Of a DNA stretch of 64,000 bases, positions 50,829 through 61,416 are shown in pieces. The stretch is from Deinococcus deserti VCD115 (lineage in GTDB: Bacteria; Deinococcota; Deinococci; Deinococcales; Deinococcaceae), in NCBI RefSeq assembly GCF_000020685.1, contig NC_012526.1, positions 1,776,001 to 1,840,000 on the forward strand, written 5' to 3'. A program made the position numbers and the translations under genes. Every line of letters starts with the position of its first letter. Within the stretch, counting starts at the first letter, position 1. Below the pieces are notes generated by a model, which worked only from the letters and a program-made list of their open reading frames with translations, had not been told where the DNA came from and made no database searches.

Positions 50829-50907
50829 GGTTGTCTGCACGGCGGCCGGGGTGTGCGCGGGGTCAAGGCATATTTACGCGGCGGCTCCCAATCAGCCGCT
50901 CACCCCT

Positions 50908-50913
50908 TAGACT
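50908..50913 (+). promoter_or_regulatory. leaderless -10 box for nucleoside hydrolase
   Basis: TAGACT lies 6 nt before the GTG at 50920. Confidence 0.65.
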
Positions 50914-50919
50914 CCGCTG

Positions 50920-51858
50920 GTGACCAACACTTCCCTGCCTGTCATTCTGGATGGAGATCCCGGCCTGGACGACGCCGTGGCATGGCTGCTGGCGCTGGCC
51001 AGCCCTGAACTCAGGGTCTTGGGCGTGACCACTGTGCACGGGAACGTGGGCCTGCCTCTGACCACCCGGAACGCCGGCGTGACCCTGGCCCTGGGCGGAA
51101 GCGCGGACGTTCCTGTGTACGCGGGCGCTGATCGTCCGCTCATCCGTGAACTTATGAGTGCCTCGGCAGTGCATGGAGATACGGGGCTGCCCGCCAACGA
51201 ACTACCTGACCCACAGCGGGAGCCGGAGACGGAGCACGCCGTCAACTATCTGATCCGCACGGCGCGTGAGCAACCCGGAGAAGTGACACTGATTGCGACC
51301 GGGCCGATGACCAATGTGGCGCTGGCCTTCCGCATGGACCCGCAGTTACCGCAGCTTCTGCGAGAGGTGGTGTGGATGGGCGGAAGCACTGCACAGGGGA
51401 ACCGCACTCCAGCGGCCGAATTTAATGCACTTGCCGACCCGCACGCCGCAGCCGTAGTGTTTACGTCCGGTGTGCCGCTGCGGATGGTCGGCCTGAACGT
51501 CACCATGCAGTGTGTGGCCACGCCTGACCGTGTCGAGGCCCTGCAGCAGCTCGGCACGCCGGTGGGATTGGCCTGCGCCCAGATGCTGACGTTCTATGCG
51601 GGGGCCTACCGTCAGCGCTACAACCTCAGCGGCGGCGCACTGCACGATCCACTCGCTGTGGCTGCGGTGCTGTGGCCGGAACTTCTGACCTGGCAGGATA
51701 TGCATGTGGCCGTGGATACCCATGAAGGTCTCAATTTTGGTCGCACCGTATGCGACCTGTACAACGTTTCCGGCAAGCCGCCCAATGCCCGGGTGGCGGT
51801 GGCCGTGGATGACCCGACCTTTTTCGGCCGCCTGCTTGAGCGCCTCTCGCGGCTGTAA
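50920..51858 (+). CDS. nucleoside hydrolase
   Basis: A 312-residue inosine/uridine-preferring N-ribohydrolase-type enzyme. The calcium/ribose site DGDPGLDDAVAWLLAL carries the family aspartates (DxDxxxDD). VTTVHGNVGL, IATGPMTNVALAF, MGGSTAQGNRTPAAEFNALA and HDPLAVAAVL are also present. It frees bases from nucleosides for salvage. Starts with GTG, leaderless promoter. Ends 9 nt from the convergent JAMM gene. Confidence 0.93.
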   Translation: MTNTSLPVILDGDPGLDDAVAWLLALASPELRVLGVTTVHGNVGLPLTTRNAGVTLALGGSADVPVYAGADRPLIRELMSASAVHGDTGLPANELPDPQREPETEHAVNYLIRTAREQPGEVTLIATGPMTNVALAFRMDPQLPQLLREVVWMGGSTAQGNRTPAAEFNALADPHAAAVVFTSGVPLRMVGLNVTMQCVATPDRVEALQQLGTPVGLACAQMLTFYAGAYRQRYNLSGGALHDPLAVAAVLWPELLTWQDMHVAVDTHEGLNFGRTVCDLYNVSGKPPNARVAVAVDDPTFFGRLLERLSRL

Positions 51859-51867
51859 GACAGTCGC

Positions 51868-52305
51868 TCAGGGAAGAGGGTTCCCGACCTGAGGACCGTC
51901 ATGGACCCCCAGGTGCAGGGGCACACGCGTGCCTTCCGGAAGCAGGTAGGCACGCAGCACCTGTCCGGGCACATCTGCAATCAGGTAAGGCACCGGGTAG
52001 GCCGCCAGCCGCGTATCGCTGAGACTGGGAGTCGCTGGCCCACGCGGATGGCTGTGGTACAGGGCCACCAGGTGCAGGCCCTCTCGTTGCATCGCCCGCA
52101 GGGCGCGCAGCAACTGGCCTGGATCTGCCAGATACTCGCGCTCGGGATCCACAGCGATGTTGGCCAGTGGATACAGTGCTCTGGCCTCAGCCACCTCCGC
52201 ATGCACGACGCCGCCCAGCGCCCCCACGCATTCTCGGGGCGCGGCATGACGCGCCTGTGCCCACAGGGCGTCGGCCAGGACAGAAGGCAGCTTCAGAGCC
52301 AGCAT
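51868..52305 (-). CDS. JAMM/MPN+ metalloprotease-like protein
   Basis: A 145-residue protein of the Mov34/MPN family. The JAMM zinc motif HSHPRGPATPSLSD (HxHP...S..D) is complete, with the upstream catalytic Glu in ECVGALGG. Prokaryotic JAMM proteins remove ubiquitin-like proteins (MoaD/ThiS types) or cut cysteine-carrier conjugates. I chose ATG 52305, 9 nt after TACTGT (52320-52315); a longer frame to 52416 overlaps ftsK. Divergent from ftsK across 92 nt. Confidence 0.88.
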   Translation of the reverse strand: MLALKLPSVLADALWAQARHAAPRECVGALGGVVHAEVAEARALYPLANIAVDPEREYLADPGQLLRALRAMQREGLHLVALYHSHPRGPATPSLSDTRLAAYPVPYLIADVPGQVLRAYLLPEGTRVPLHLGVHDGPQVGNPLP

Positions 52306-52314
52306 AGGGTGCGC

Positions 52315-52320
52315 ACAGTA
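52315..52320 (-). promoter_or_regulatory. -10 box for JAMM gene
   Basis: TACTGT on the minus strand, 9 nt before the ATG at 52305. Confidence 0.48.
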
Positions 52321-52384
52321 TGCCGCGCCCTGGACAACAAGCGTGAGAAACCCCGTGCTGGCCGATGTGGGCCAGCCAATAAGG

Positions 52385-52390
52385 TACACT
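52385..52390 (+). promoter_or_regulatory. leaderless -10 box for ftsK
   Basis: TACACT lies 7 nt before the ftsK ATG at 52398. Confidence 0.62.
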
Positions 52391-52397
52391 GCGCCCC

Positions 52398-55625
<3,228 letters not shown>

Positions 55626-55663
55626 CCATCGCTGGAAAGTTACCACTGCACAAGATGAGTTCT

Positions 55664-55700
55664 AAATGAGTCGACCCCTAACTTAGGGGGTCTTTTCATT
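55664..55700 (+). terminator. ftsK terminator
   Basis: GACCCCTAA (55673-55681) pairs with TTAGGGG-GTC (55683-55692), followed by TTTTC; outer AAATGA/TCATTT can extend the stem. Confidence 0.85.
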
Positions 55701-55801
55701 TAGCAGATCTGCTTGAAATCTGGTTGATGTTGCATTTCGAGGGACCATAGGCAAGATTAAGGACCGGCATTTCAATTCAAGTCTTTACACGAGGTGAGTT
55801 C

Positions 55802-57421
55802 ATGAAAAAGCAAACTAGCCTGATTACCCTTGGTTTGATGCTCGTCACACCCGCTCTGGCCGGTGGTGGCACAGCACCTGCAGCCAAGCCTGCTACAGCC
55901 GCATGCCGCAGCATTGCCCAGATTGTTATGACCGACCCGAACTTCAGCACCCTGGCCACTGCGGTGGAAGCGGCTGGTCTGTCCCAGACCCTGATGAGCG
56001 GGCAGTACACGGTGTTCGCCCCAACCAACGCCGCATTCGCCAAGCTGCCCAGTGACGCTCTGGCAGCCGTGTTGAATGATCCCGAAATGCTCCGCAGCGT
56101 CCTGACCTACCACGTGGTCGCAGGCAAGGTGACCGCCAAGCAGGTCATGGGCATGAAAGCAGGCAAGACCCTCAACGGCGCCAATGTCAGCGTCATGACC
56201 AGTGGCAACCGCGTGATGGTCGGTGGCGCCAACGTCACCCGCGCCGACGTGATGGCCTGCAACGGCATCATTCACGTGATCGACACCGTGCTGATGCCCC
56301 CCATGGCTGCCGCGCCTGCTGCGGCCCCGGTGGCAGCTGCGCCCGCACCAACCACCACCACGACCACGACCACCACAGCTCCGCTGGCGTTTGACATCAC
56401 CAAGATTCCCGCCACGCCCCTGAGTGGCGCAACCACCAGCACCAGCACAACGACCACCACGGAAACGGCGACGACCGAGACCACCACGACGGAAACGGCC
56501 ACGACCGAGACCACGGAAACGACCGAAACCACCATGGCCAGCGACACGCTCTATGACGTGATTGTTGCCGATGAACGTTTCAGCACGCTGCGCGACCTGC
56601 TCAGCGACGCAGAACTGACCGAGACGCTGACCACCGGTGAATTCACTATCTTCGCCCCGACCAACGAGGCATTTGAGGCACTGGATCAGGACCAGCTGGC
56701 CCTGATCGCCAGCAATCCCGAAACGCTGCGTCAGGTGCTGCAGTACCACGTCGTCCAGGGCCGCGTGACCGCCGAGCAGATCTCGGGCAACCAGGCGCTG
56801 ACGACCCTTCACGGCGGCACACTGATGCCGGCCCAGGGTATCAATGGTCAGCCTCTGACGGCCAGCAACGGCACCATCTACGTGGTCAACCGTGTGTTCC
56901 TGCCCCAGGGTCTGGTTATTCCTACGGCGCCCGCTGGTGAAGCGACCACCACCACGACGACGACGACCACGACCCCTGCCACCACGACCACCATCACCAT
57001 CACCACCAGCAGCCAGCCCATCTTCGCAAGCCTGGTGACCAACCCGCTGTACACCACTCTGGTTGATCTGCTGCGCACCGCTGGTCTCGAGCAGATGCTC
57101 AGCAGTGGTGACTACACCATCCTGGCGCCGACCAATGAAGCGTTCGGCCGTATTCCCGCTGCCGACCTTACGGCCCTGCGTGCTGACACTGCCCGCCTCC
57201 GTCAGGTGCTGCTGCGTCATATCATTCCTAGCCGCGTGACCGCCACGGCCCTGTCCACCGTCACCGAGCTCAAGACCTCCCAGGGCGCGACCCTGACGGT
57301 GCAGACCTCCGGAACACCTGCGGTTACCCGCATCGGTGACGCCACCGTGCTGATGACTGGCGCTGTGGAAACCACCAGCGGCCCGATCTACAGCATCGAC
57401 ACCGTGCTGATGCCCCGCTAA
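55802..57421 (+). CDS. secreted protein with three fasciclin (FAS1) domains
   Basis: A 539-residue exported protein: signal peptide KKQTSLITLGLMLVTPALA, then three FAS1 domains (about 37-160, 250-370 and 406-539). Each has the H1 box (YTVFAPTNAAF, FTIFAPTNEAF, YTILAPTNEAF) and the H2 end (IIHVIDTVLMP, TIYVVNRVFLP, PIYSIDTVLMP). Thr-rich linkers (about 180-193, 206-247, 382-402) join them and are coded by ACN repeat tracts. FAS1 proteins mediate adhesion. GAGGTGA ribosome site before the ATG. Confidence 0.94.
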   Translation: MKKQTSLITLGLMLVTPALAGGGTAPAAKPATAACRSIAQIVMTDPNFSTLATAVEAAGLSQTLMSGQYTVFAPTNAAFAKLPSDALAAVLNDPEMLRSVLTYHVVAGKVTAKQVMGMKAGKTLNGANVSVMTSGNRVMVGGANVTRADVMACNGIIHVIDTVLMPPMAAAPAAAPVAAAPAPTTTTTTTTTAPLAFDITKIPATPLSGATTSTSTTTTTETATTETTTTETATTETTETTETTMASDTLYDVIVADERFSTLRDLLSDAELTETLTTGEFTIFAPTNEAFEALDQDQLALIASNPETLRQVLQYHVVQGRVTAEQISGNQALTTLHGGTLMPAQGINGQPLTASNGTIYVVNRVFLPQGLVIPTAPAGEATTTTTTTTTTPATTTTITITTSSQPIFASLVTNPLYTTLVDLLRTAGLEQMLSSGDYTILAPTNEAFGRIPAADLTALRADTARLRQVLLRHIIPSRVTATALSTVTELKTSQGATLTVQTSGTPAVTRIGDATVLMTGAVETTSGPIYSIDTVLMPR

Positions 57422-57433
57422 ACTCCAAACACT

Positions 57434-57470
57434 ACGGCCCCCAGGTCCACCACAGGCCTGGGGGCCGTCT
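57434..57470. terminator. terminator after FAS1 gene
   Basis: ACGGCCCCCAGG (57434-57445) pairs with CCTGGGGGCCGT (57457-57468) between convergent genes. Confidence 0.82.
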
Positions 57471-57481
57471 GCTGTAGGCAG

Positions 57482-58318
57482 CTATTCGAATTGCCGCAGA
57501 AATAAAGCCCATGTTGCAGGCGTGCGTGGATGATTACCCTCTTCGGTCCACTGCCAGAACGGGGTGTAGAGGCTACGGGCGCTGATCACCTCGTCCCGGA
57601 AGATCTGTGCACTGAGGCCAGTGTCCAGGAGCCCACTGGTCTCGAATCTCCGCAGTACCCCCTGGCGGTCATAGGGAATGGCCCTGAACTCCGGTATCCA
57701 GCCCTGTGCAGATGCGCTGAGCATCAGATACTGAGCCCGGGGATCACGGTTGGCAGGCGCACCCACAGCACCGGTATTCAGGACAAGTGTGCCGTCAATA
57801 ATGGCCTGCGCCGGACGGTGAATGTGTGACCCCACCAGCACCCCGGCTTCCCCCGCCCCCTGCGACCGAAGCACCTGCACCCGGGCCACAGGCGTCCTCT
57901 CACTGAGGCTTTCGCGGTAGTGGTCAGCGGTGCCGTGCGCGATCCGCACATCAGGCATACCAGGTTGAGACACGGTCAATACCATGGGCCACTGGTCCGG
58001 CACGTGCAGCAGTCCCGCAGCGTCGAGCTGACGAGCGCTCCAGTCGGTGGCACCCCAGACAGGATCTGCGAACCAGTCGAGAGGCAGCTGTCCACTGCGC
58101 GCGTCCCACAGCCGCAGCAGGTCGTCGTGGTTCCCCAGGCTGAAGGACACGTCCGGCCAGTCAAGGAGGGTCTCCATCACCTCAACCGAGTCCGGTCCAC
58201 GGTTAACCACATCACCGTTGACGATCAGCCGGTCTACGCCCTGCTGCCGAACATCTGTCAGCACGGCATTGAGGGCATCGGCATTGCCATGAATATCTGC
58301 AATGATCGCCAGGCGCAT
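57482..58318 (-). CDS. calcineurin-type metallophosphoesterase
   Basis: A 278-residue phosphoesterase: RLAIIADIHGNADALNAVL (metal site DxH), LIVNGDVVNRGPDSVEVMET (GDxxxRG), FSLGNHDDLLRLW (GNHD) and VLVGSHIHRPAQ (GHxH). All metal ligands are present. It belongs to the YfcE/MJ0936-like group; the substrate is not clear. ATG 58318 has AGGTGAG next to it; the longer frame is not supported. Confidence 0.9.
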   Translation of the reverse strand: MRLAIIADIHGNADALNAVLTDVRQQGVDRLIVNGDVVNRGPDSVEVMETLLDWPDVSFSLGNHDDLLRLWDARSGQLPLDWFADPVWGATDWSARQLDAAGLLHVPDQWPMVLTVSQPGMPDVRIAHGTADHYRESLSERTPVARVQVLRSQGAGEAGVLVGSHIHRPAQAIIDGTLVLNTGAVGAPANRDPRAQYLMLSASAQGWIPEFRAIPYDRQGVLRRFETSGLLDTGLSAQIFRDEVISARSLYTPFWQWTEEGNHPRTPATWALFLRQFE

Positions 58319-58468
58319 CTCACCTGAAGGTAGCAGGCGCACGGAACAGACAATGGGTACCAAGAGGCAGGGGCCCCTGCTCTGGCCTCCACTCCTCGAT
58401 CCTGATGCTCCTACGGGCCGCCCTTCTATCACCGCTTTCCTGGAAAAGCGCCAGGAAGTCAGCGTTAC

Positions 58469-58538
58469 GGCCGGAACACGGGGCACTTCTGGTGTTCCGG
58501 CCGAAGTTCACCACTTCAGGAAAATGATCTTCCTGAAG
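58469..58538 (-). terminator. two hairpins downstream of the ABC exporter genes
   Basis: GGCCGGAACAC (58469-58479) pairs with GTGTTCCGGCC (58492-58502), and CTTCAGGAA (58514-58522) with TTCCTGAAG (58530-58538). The second lies 5 nt after the permease stop on the minus strand. They fill most of the 225-nt gap before the phosphoesterase gene. Confidence 0.6.
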
Positions 58539-58543
58539 ACGCA

Positions 58544-59809
58544 TCAGTTCCTGAAGATGACCTCTTCTCTCTTAAAGCTGCGCAAGGCCAGAACGCTGAG
58601 TATCAGGGCACCCAGCAGGTTGGCTGCGATGGCCAGCAGCACGTGTGGGGCCGTGACCGCCCCACGAACGGTGTCCAGAATGGCTAGCATGCCGCCGAAC
58701 AACGGAAGAGCGTACAGCCCGCTTTGCAGGTCCAGGAATTCGCTGAACTGCAGCATCACCGCAGGAATCACGATGGCCATGCTCAGCGGTGCAATGTAGG
58801 TTTGAGCCTCCTTGAAGCTGCGCGCGTAGATGCCGATTGCGATCAGTGCTGCACTGATCAGCAGCGCGGCGCTGATGCCCACCCCAAGCAGAGCCAGCGC
58901 AGAACCGGGCGTCAGGGACAGCTGCCCACCCATGGACTGCACGATTTCAGCGCCTATACCTTCCTGACGGTCAGTGAACGCCCGCACGGCCACACCACTC
59001 AGCAGAAATCCCACCACGCTGAAGCACGCGCTGGTCAGGGCGGTAATCGTCGTCGCCACCAGCTTCCCTGCGACCACCTCCGAGCGGCGGACCGGGGCCA
59101 CCAGCAGGCTCTCCAGGGTGCCCCGTTCCTTTTCCCCGGCAGTAGCGTCCACTGCGGTAGCCATCGCACCAGCCAGGATGAACTGCAGCATCAGCATAGG
59201 CACCAGAAAAGCAAGTTGTCCGCTGCGCTGCGCCTGTTCCAGGCTGGCGTCTACCGGCCGCACCGTGACCGGAGTCAGGGTCTGTTCACTCAGGCCCAGG
59301 GGCCTCAGACGCTCCAGCGTGAGCTGGCGGTTGTAACGGTCCACCACCTGGGTCACCTTGCCCAGGGCGCCGGACTGTGCGCGGATGCTGCCCAGCTTGG
59401 CATAGACCTCCAGCGTTCCACTGCCTTCTCCTGCCCGCGTGGGCAGCGGCTCCGGAGCCCGCAGGGCAGCCTCGACATCCCCCGCCTGCACGGCCAGCCG
59501 GGCATTCTTGACAGGCACCAGGGTCACGCCGGCGCGCAGCACCTGCCCGTCAGGAGCCTTCTCATCGCGCACCAGTTCGCTTCGCAGGCCCGCCGGCAGG
59601 ACACCAACCACGCCAACCTTCTGCCGCTCCTGCTGCTGACCGCCGATAAAACTTCCCAGCATCAGCGGCAGGCCCAGGGTGAACAACGGAATCAGAATCA
59701 GAGGCATCAGAATGGTGGCGTTCAGCGTCCGCCGGTCACGCAGGGTGGACAGCAGGTCGCGCAGGGCAATGCGCCAGACCATCGGCCAGCGCAGGGCTTC
59801 AGACCGCAC
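58544..59809 (-). CDS. ABC-2 type exporter permease (NatB-like)
   Basis: A 421-residue permease: an N-terminal helix ([20 protein letters not shown]), a long extracytoplasmic loop (about 60-185) and five or six C-terminal membrane helices including [20 protein letters not shown]. The [20 protein letters not shown] motif and layout match NatB-type sodium efflux permeases. Starts with GTG 59809 or ATG 59782, overlapping the ATPase stop. Substrate is not shown by sequence; ion or antibiotic export are both possible. Confidence 0.87.
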   Translation of the reverse strand: MRSEALRWPMVWRIALRDLLSTLRDRRTLNATILMPLILIPLFTLGLPLMLGSFIGGQQQERQKVGVVGVLPAGLRSELVRDEKAPDGQVLRAGVTLVPVKNARLAVQAGDVEAALRAPEPLPTRAGEGSGTLEVYAKLGSIRAQSGALGKVTQVVDRYNRQLTLERLRPLGLSEQTLTPVTVRPVDASLEQAQRSGQLAFLVPMLMLQFILAGAMATAVDATAGEKERGTLESLLVAPVRRSEVVAGKLVATTITALTSACFSVVGFLLSGVAVRAFTDRQEGIGAEIVQSMGGQLSLTPGSALALLGVGISAALLISAALIAIGIYARSFKEAQTYIAPLSMAIVIPAVMLQFSEFLDLQSGLYALPLFGGMLAILDTVRGAVTAPHVLLAIAANLLGALILSVLALRSFKREEVIFRN

Positions 59810-60533
59810 GGGCGTCCTCTCCCTTCACCAGCGTGAAGAAGGCCCGCTCCAGGTTGCTCTGGCCGGTACGGGCCAGGATCTCAGGAATAGTCCCCACCGT
59901 CACAAGCTGACCCTGGTGCAGGATGGCTACGCGGTCACAGACTTCCTCAGCCTCGCTCATCACATGGGTGGAGTACAGCGTGAGTCGCCCAGGGGCGCGC
60001 GTGGCCTGCACGAAGTCCAGCAGGGTGCGTCTGGCGAAGATGTCCAGGCCACTGGCGGCCTCATCCAGAATCAGGACCGTCGGGTCATGGATCACTGCGC
60101 GGGCGATCACGACCTTCTGCTTCATGCCGGTGCTGTACTCGCCGGCGCGCACATCCAGCGTGCGGCCCAGGTCCAGCTGGGCATCAAGCTGGGCAATCCG
60201 CGCTTCAGTGGTCTCCCGGTTCAGGCCATACAGACCGGCAAACGAACGCAGCACTTCCCGGCCAGTCAGCCGTGCGGGCAGTCCCATGCCCCCGTTGACC
60301 ACCCCAATCAGACGCCTGACCGCTTCGGGGCTTTCCGTCACCTCATGTCCGCCCACCCGAGCATGACCGGAGGTGGGGCTCAGGAGGGTGGCGAGGATGC
60401 GTAGCAGGGTGGTTTTCCCTGCTCCATTAGGACCCAGAAGGCCGAAAACCTCACCTTCGCCAGCAGAAAAGGACACTCCCTTGAGCGCCGTAAATTTTCC
60501 ATAAGTTTTGGTGATGTCCTGAATATCCAGCAT
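59799..60533 (-). CDS. ABC transporter ATP-binding protein (NatA-like)
   Basis: A 244-residue ATPase partner of the permease: [20 protein letters not shown], Walker [16 protein letters not shown], signature [18 protein letters not shown], Walker [18 protein letters not shown]. The STGMKQK signature and DEAASGLD are typical of NatA. AGGAG lies 4 nt before the ATG. First gene of a two-gene operon. Confidence 0.92.
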   Translation of the reverse strand: MLDIQDITKTYGKFTALKGVSFSAGEGEVFGLLGPNGAGKTTLLRILATLLSPTSGHARVGGHEVTESPEAVRRLIGVVNGGMGLPARLTGREVLRSFAGLYGLNRETTEARIAQLDAQLDLGRTLDVRAGEYSTGMKQKVVIARAVIHDPTVLILDEAASGLDIFARRTLLDFVQATRAPGRLTLYSTHVMSEAEEVCDRVAILHQGQLVTVGTIPEILARTGQSNLERAFFTLVKGEDARAV

Positions 60534-60590
60534 GAAGCTCCTTGCAAAGTCAAAACGTGAACGGAGGAAACGTGGACTGTAGCCTCTTGC

Positions 60591-60647
60591 GTTACGAACT
60601 GCACACTCTGAAAGTTCCGGTTTTGCATTTCAGAGCGCATTCGTTAC
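60591..60647. promoter_or_regulatory. concentric inverted repeat, probable operator
   Basis: Outer arms GTTACGAA (60591-60598) and TTCGTTAC (60640-60647, one mismatch as a repeat) enclose perfect inner arms CTCTGAAA (60606-60613) and TTTCAGAG (60628-60635). Confidence 0.5.
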
Positions 60648-60706
60648 ATGAACATCTGGAGACCAGAACTGGCCGTCGCCTCATGCAAAATGAGAAAAAA
60701 CCTGAA

Positions 60707-60712
60707 TATAAT
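60707..60712 (+). promoter_or_regulatory. -10 box for winged-helix gene
   Basis: Perfect TATAAT with TGCAAA 17 nt upstream as a weak -35. It would give a 5' leader of about 115 nt, unlike the leaderless genes. Confidence 0.55.
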
Positions 60713-60833
60713 AGGAAAGTTGCACGCACGGGTCCCAGCGAAGGAACCCGCGGCGCTCCCGCTTCTCTTTTCCCCTTTTTCTGCGTCCGAGCCGAGTTTG
60801 AGTGGCTTGGTCCGTAGTCCCCCGGAGGCTTTC

Positions 60834-61340
<507 letters not shown>

Positions 61341-61365
61341 GCGTCCTTTCTTAAAGCGCAGGAAG

Positions 61366-61395
61366 CCAGCCCGCCCCTTAGCAGGGGCGGGCTGG
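61366..61395. terminator. bidirectional terminator
   Basis: A perfect 13-bp stem (61366-61378 with 61383-61395) with a TAGC loop between convergent genes; TCGTTT follows on the plus side. Confidence 0.82.
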
Positions 61396-61416
61396 TCGTT
61401 TGGCCTGTCGAGCTGC

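Larger units (their letters stand above)
60534..60833. other. divergent intergenic region (300 nt)
   Basis: Holds a concentric inverted repeat (60591-60647), a TATAAT box (60707-60712) for the plus-strand gene, and no coding frame I can support. The stretch from 60680 to 60720 is AT-rich. Confidence 0.6.

Noticed and set aside
56272..56547. Val/Ser-repeat 91-codon open frame on the minus strand
   Set aside because: Product of reading the ACN repeat tract of the fasciclin gene backwards (GTN codons).
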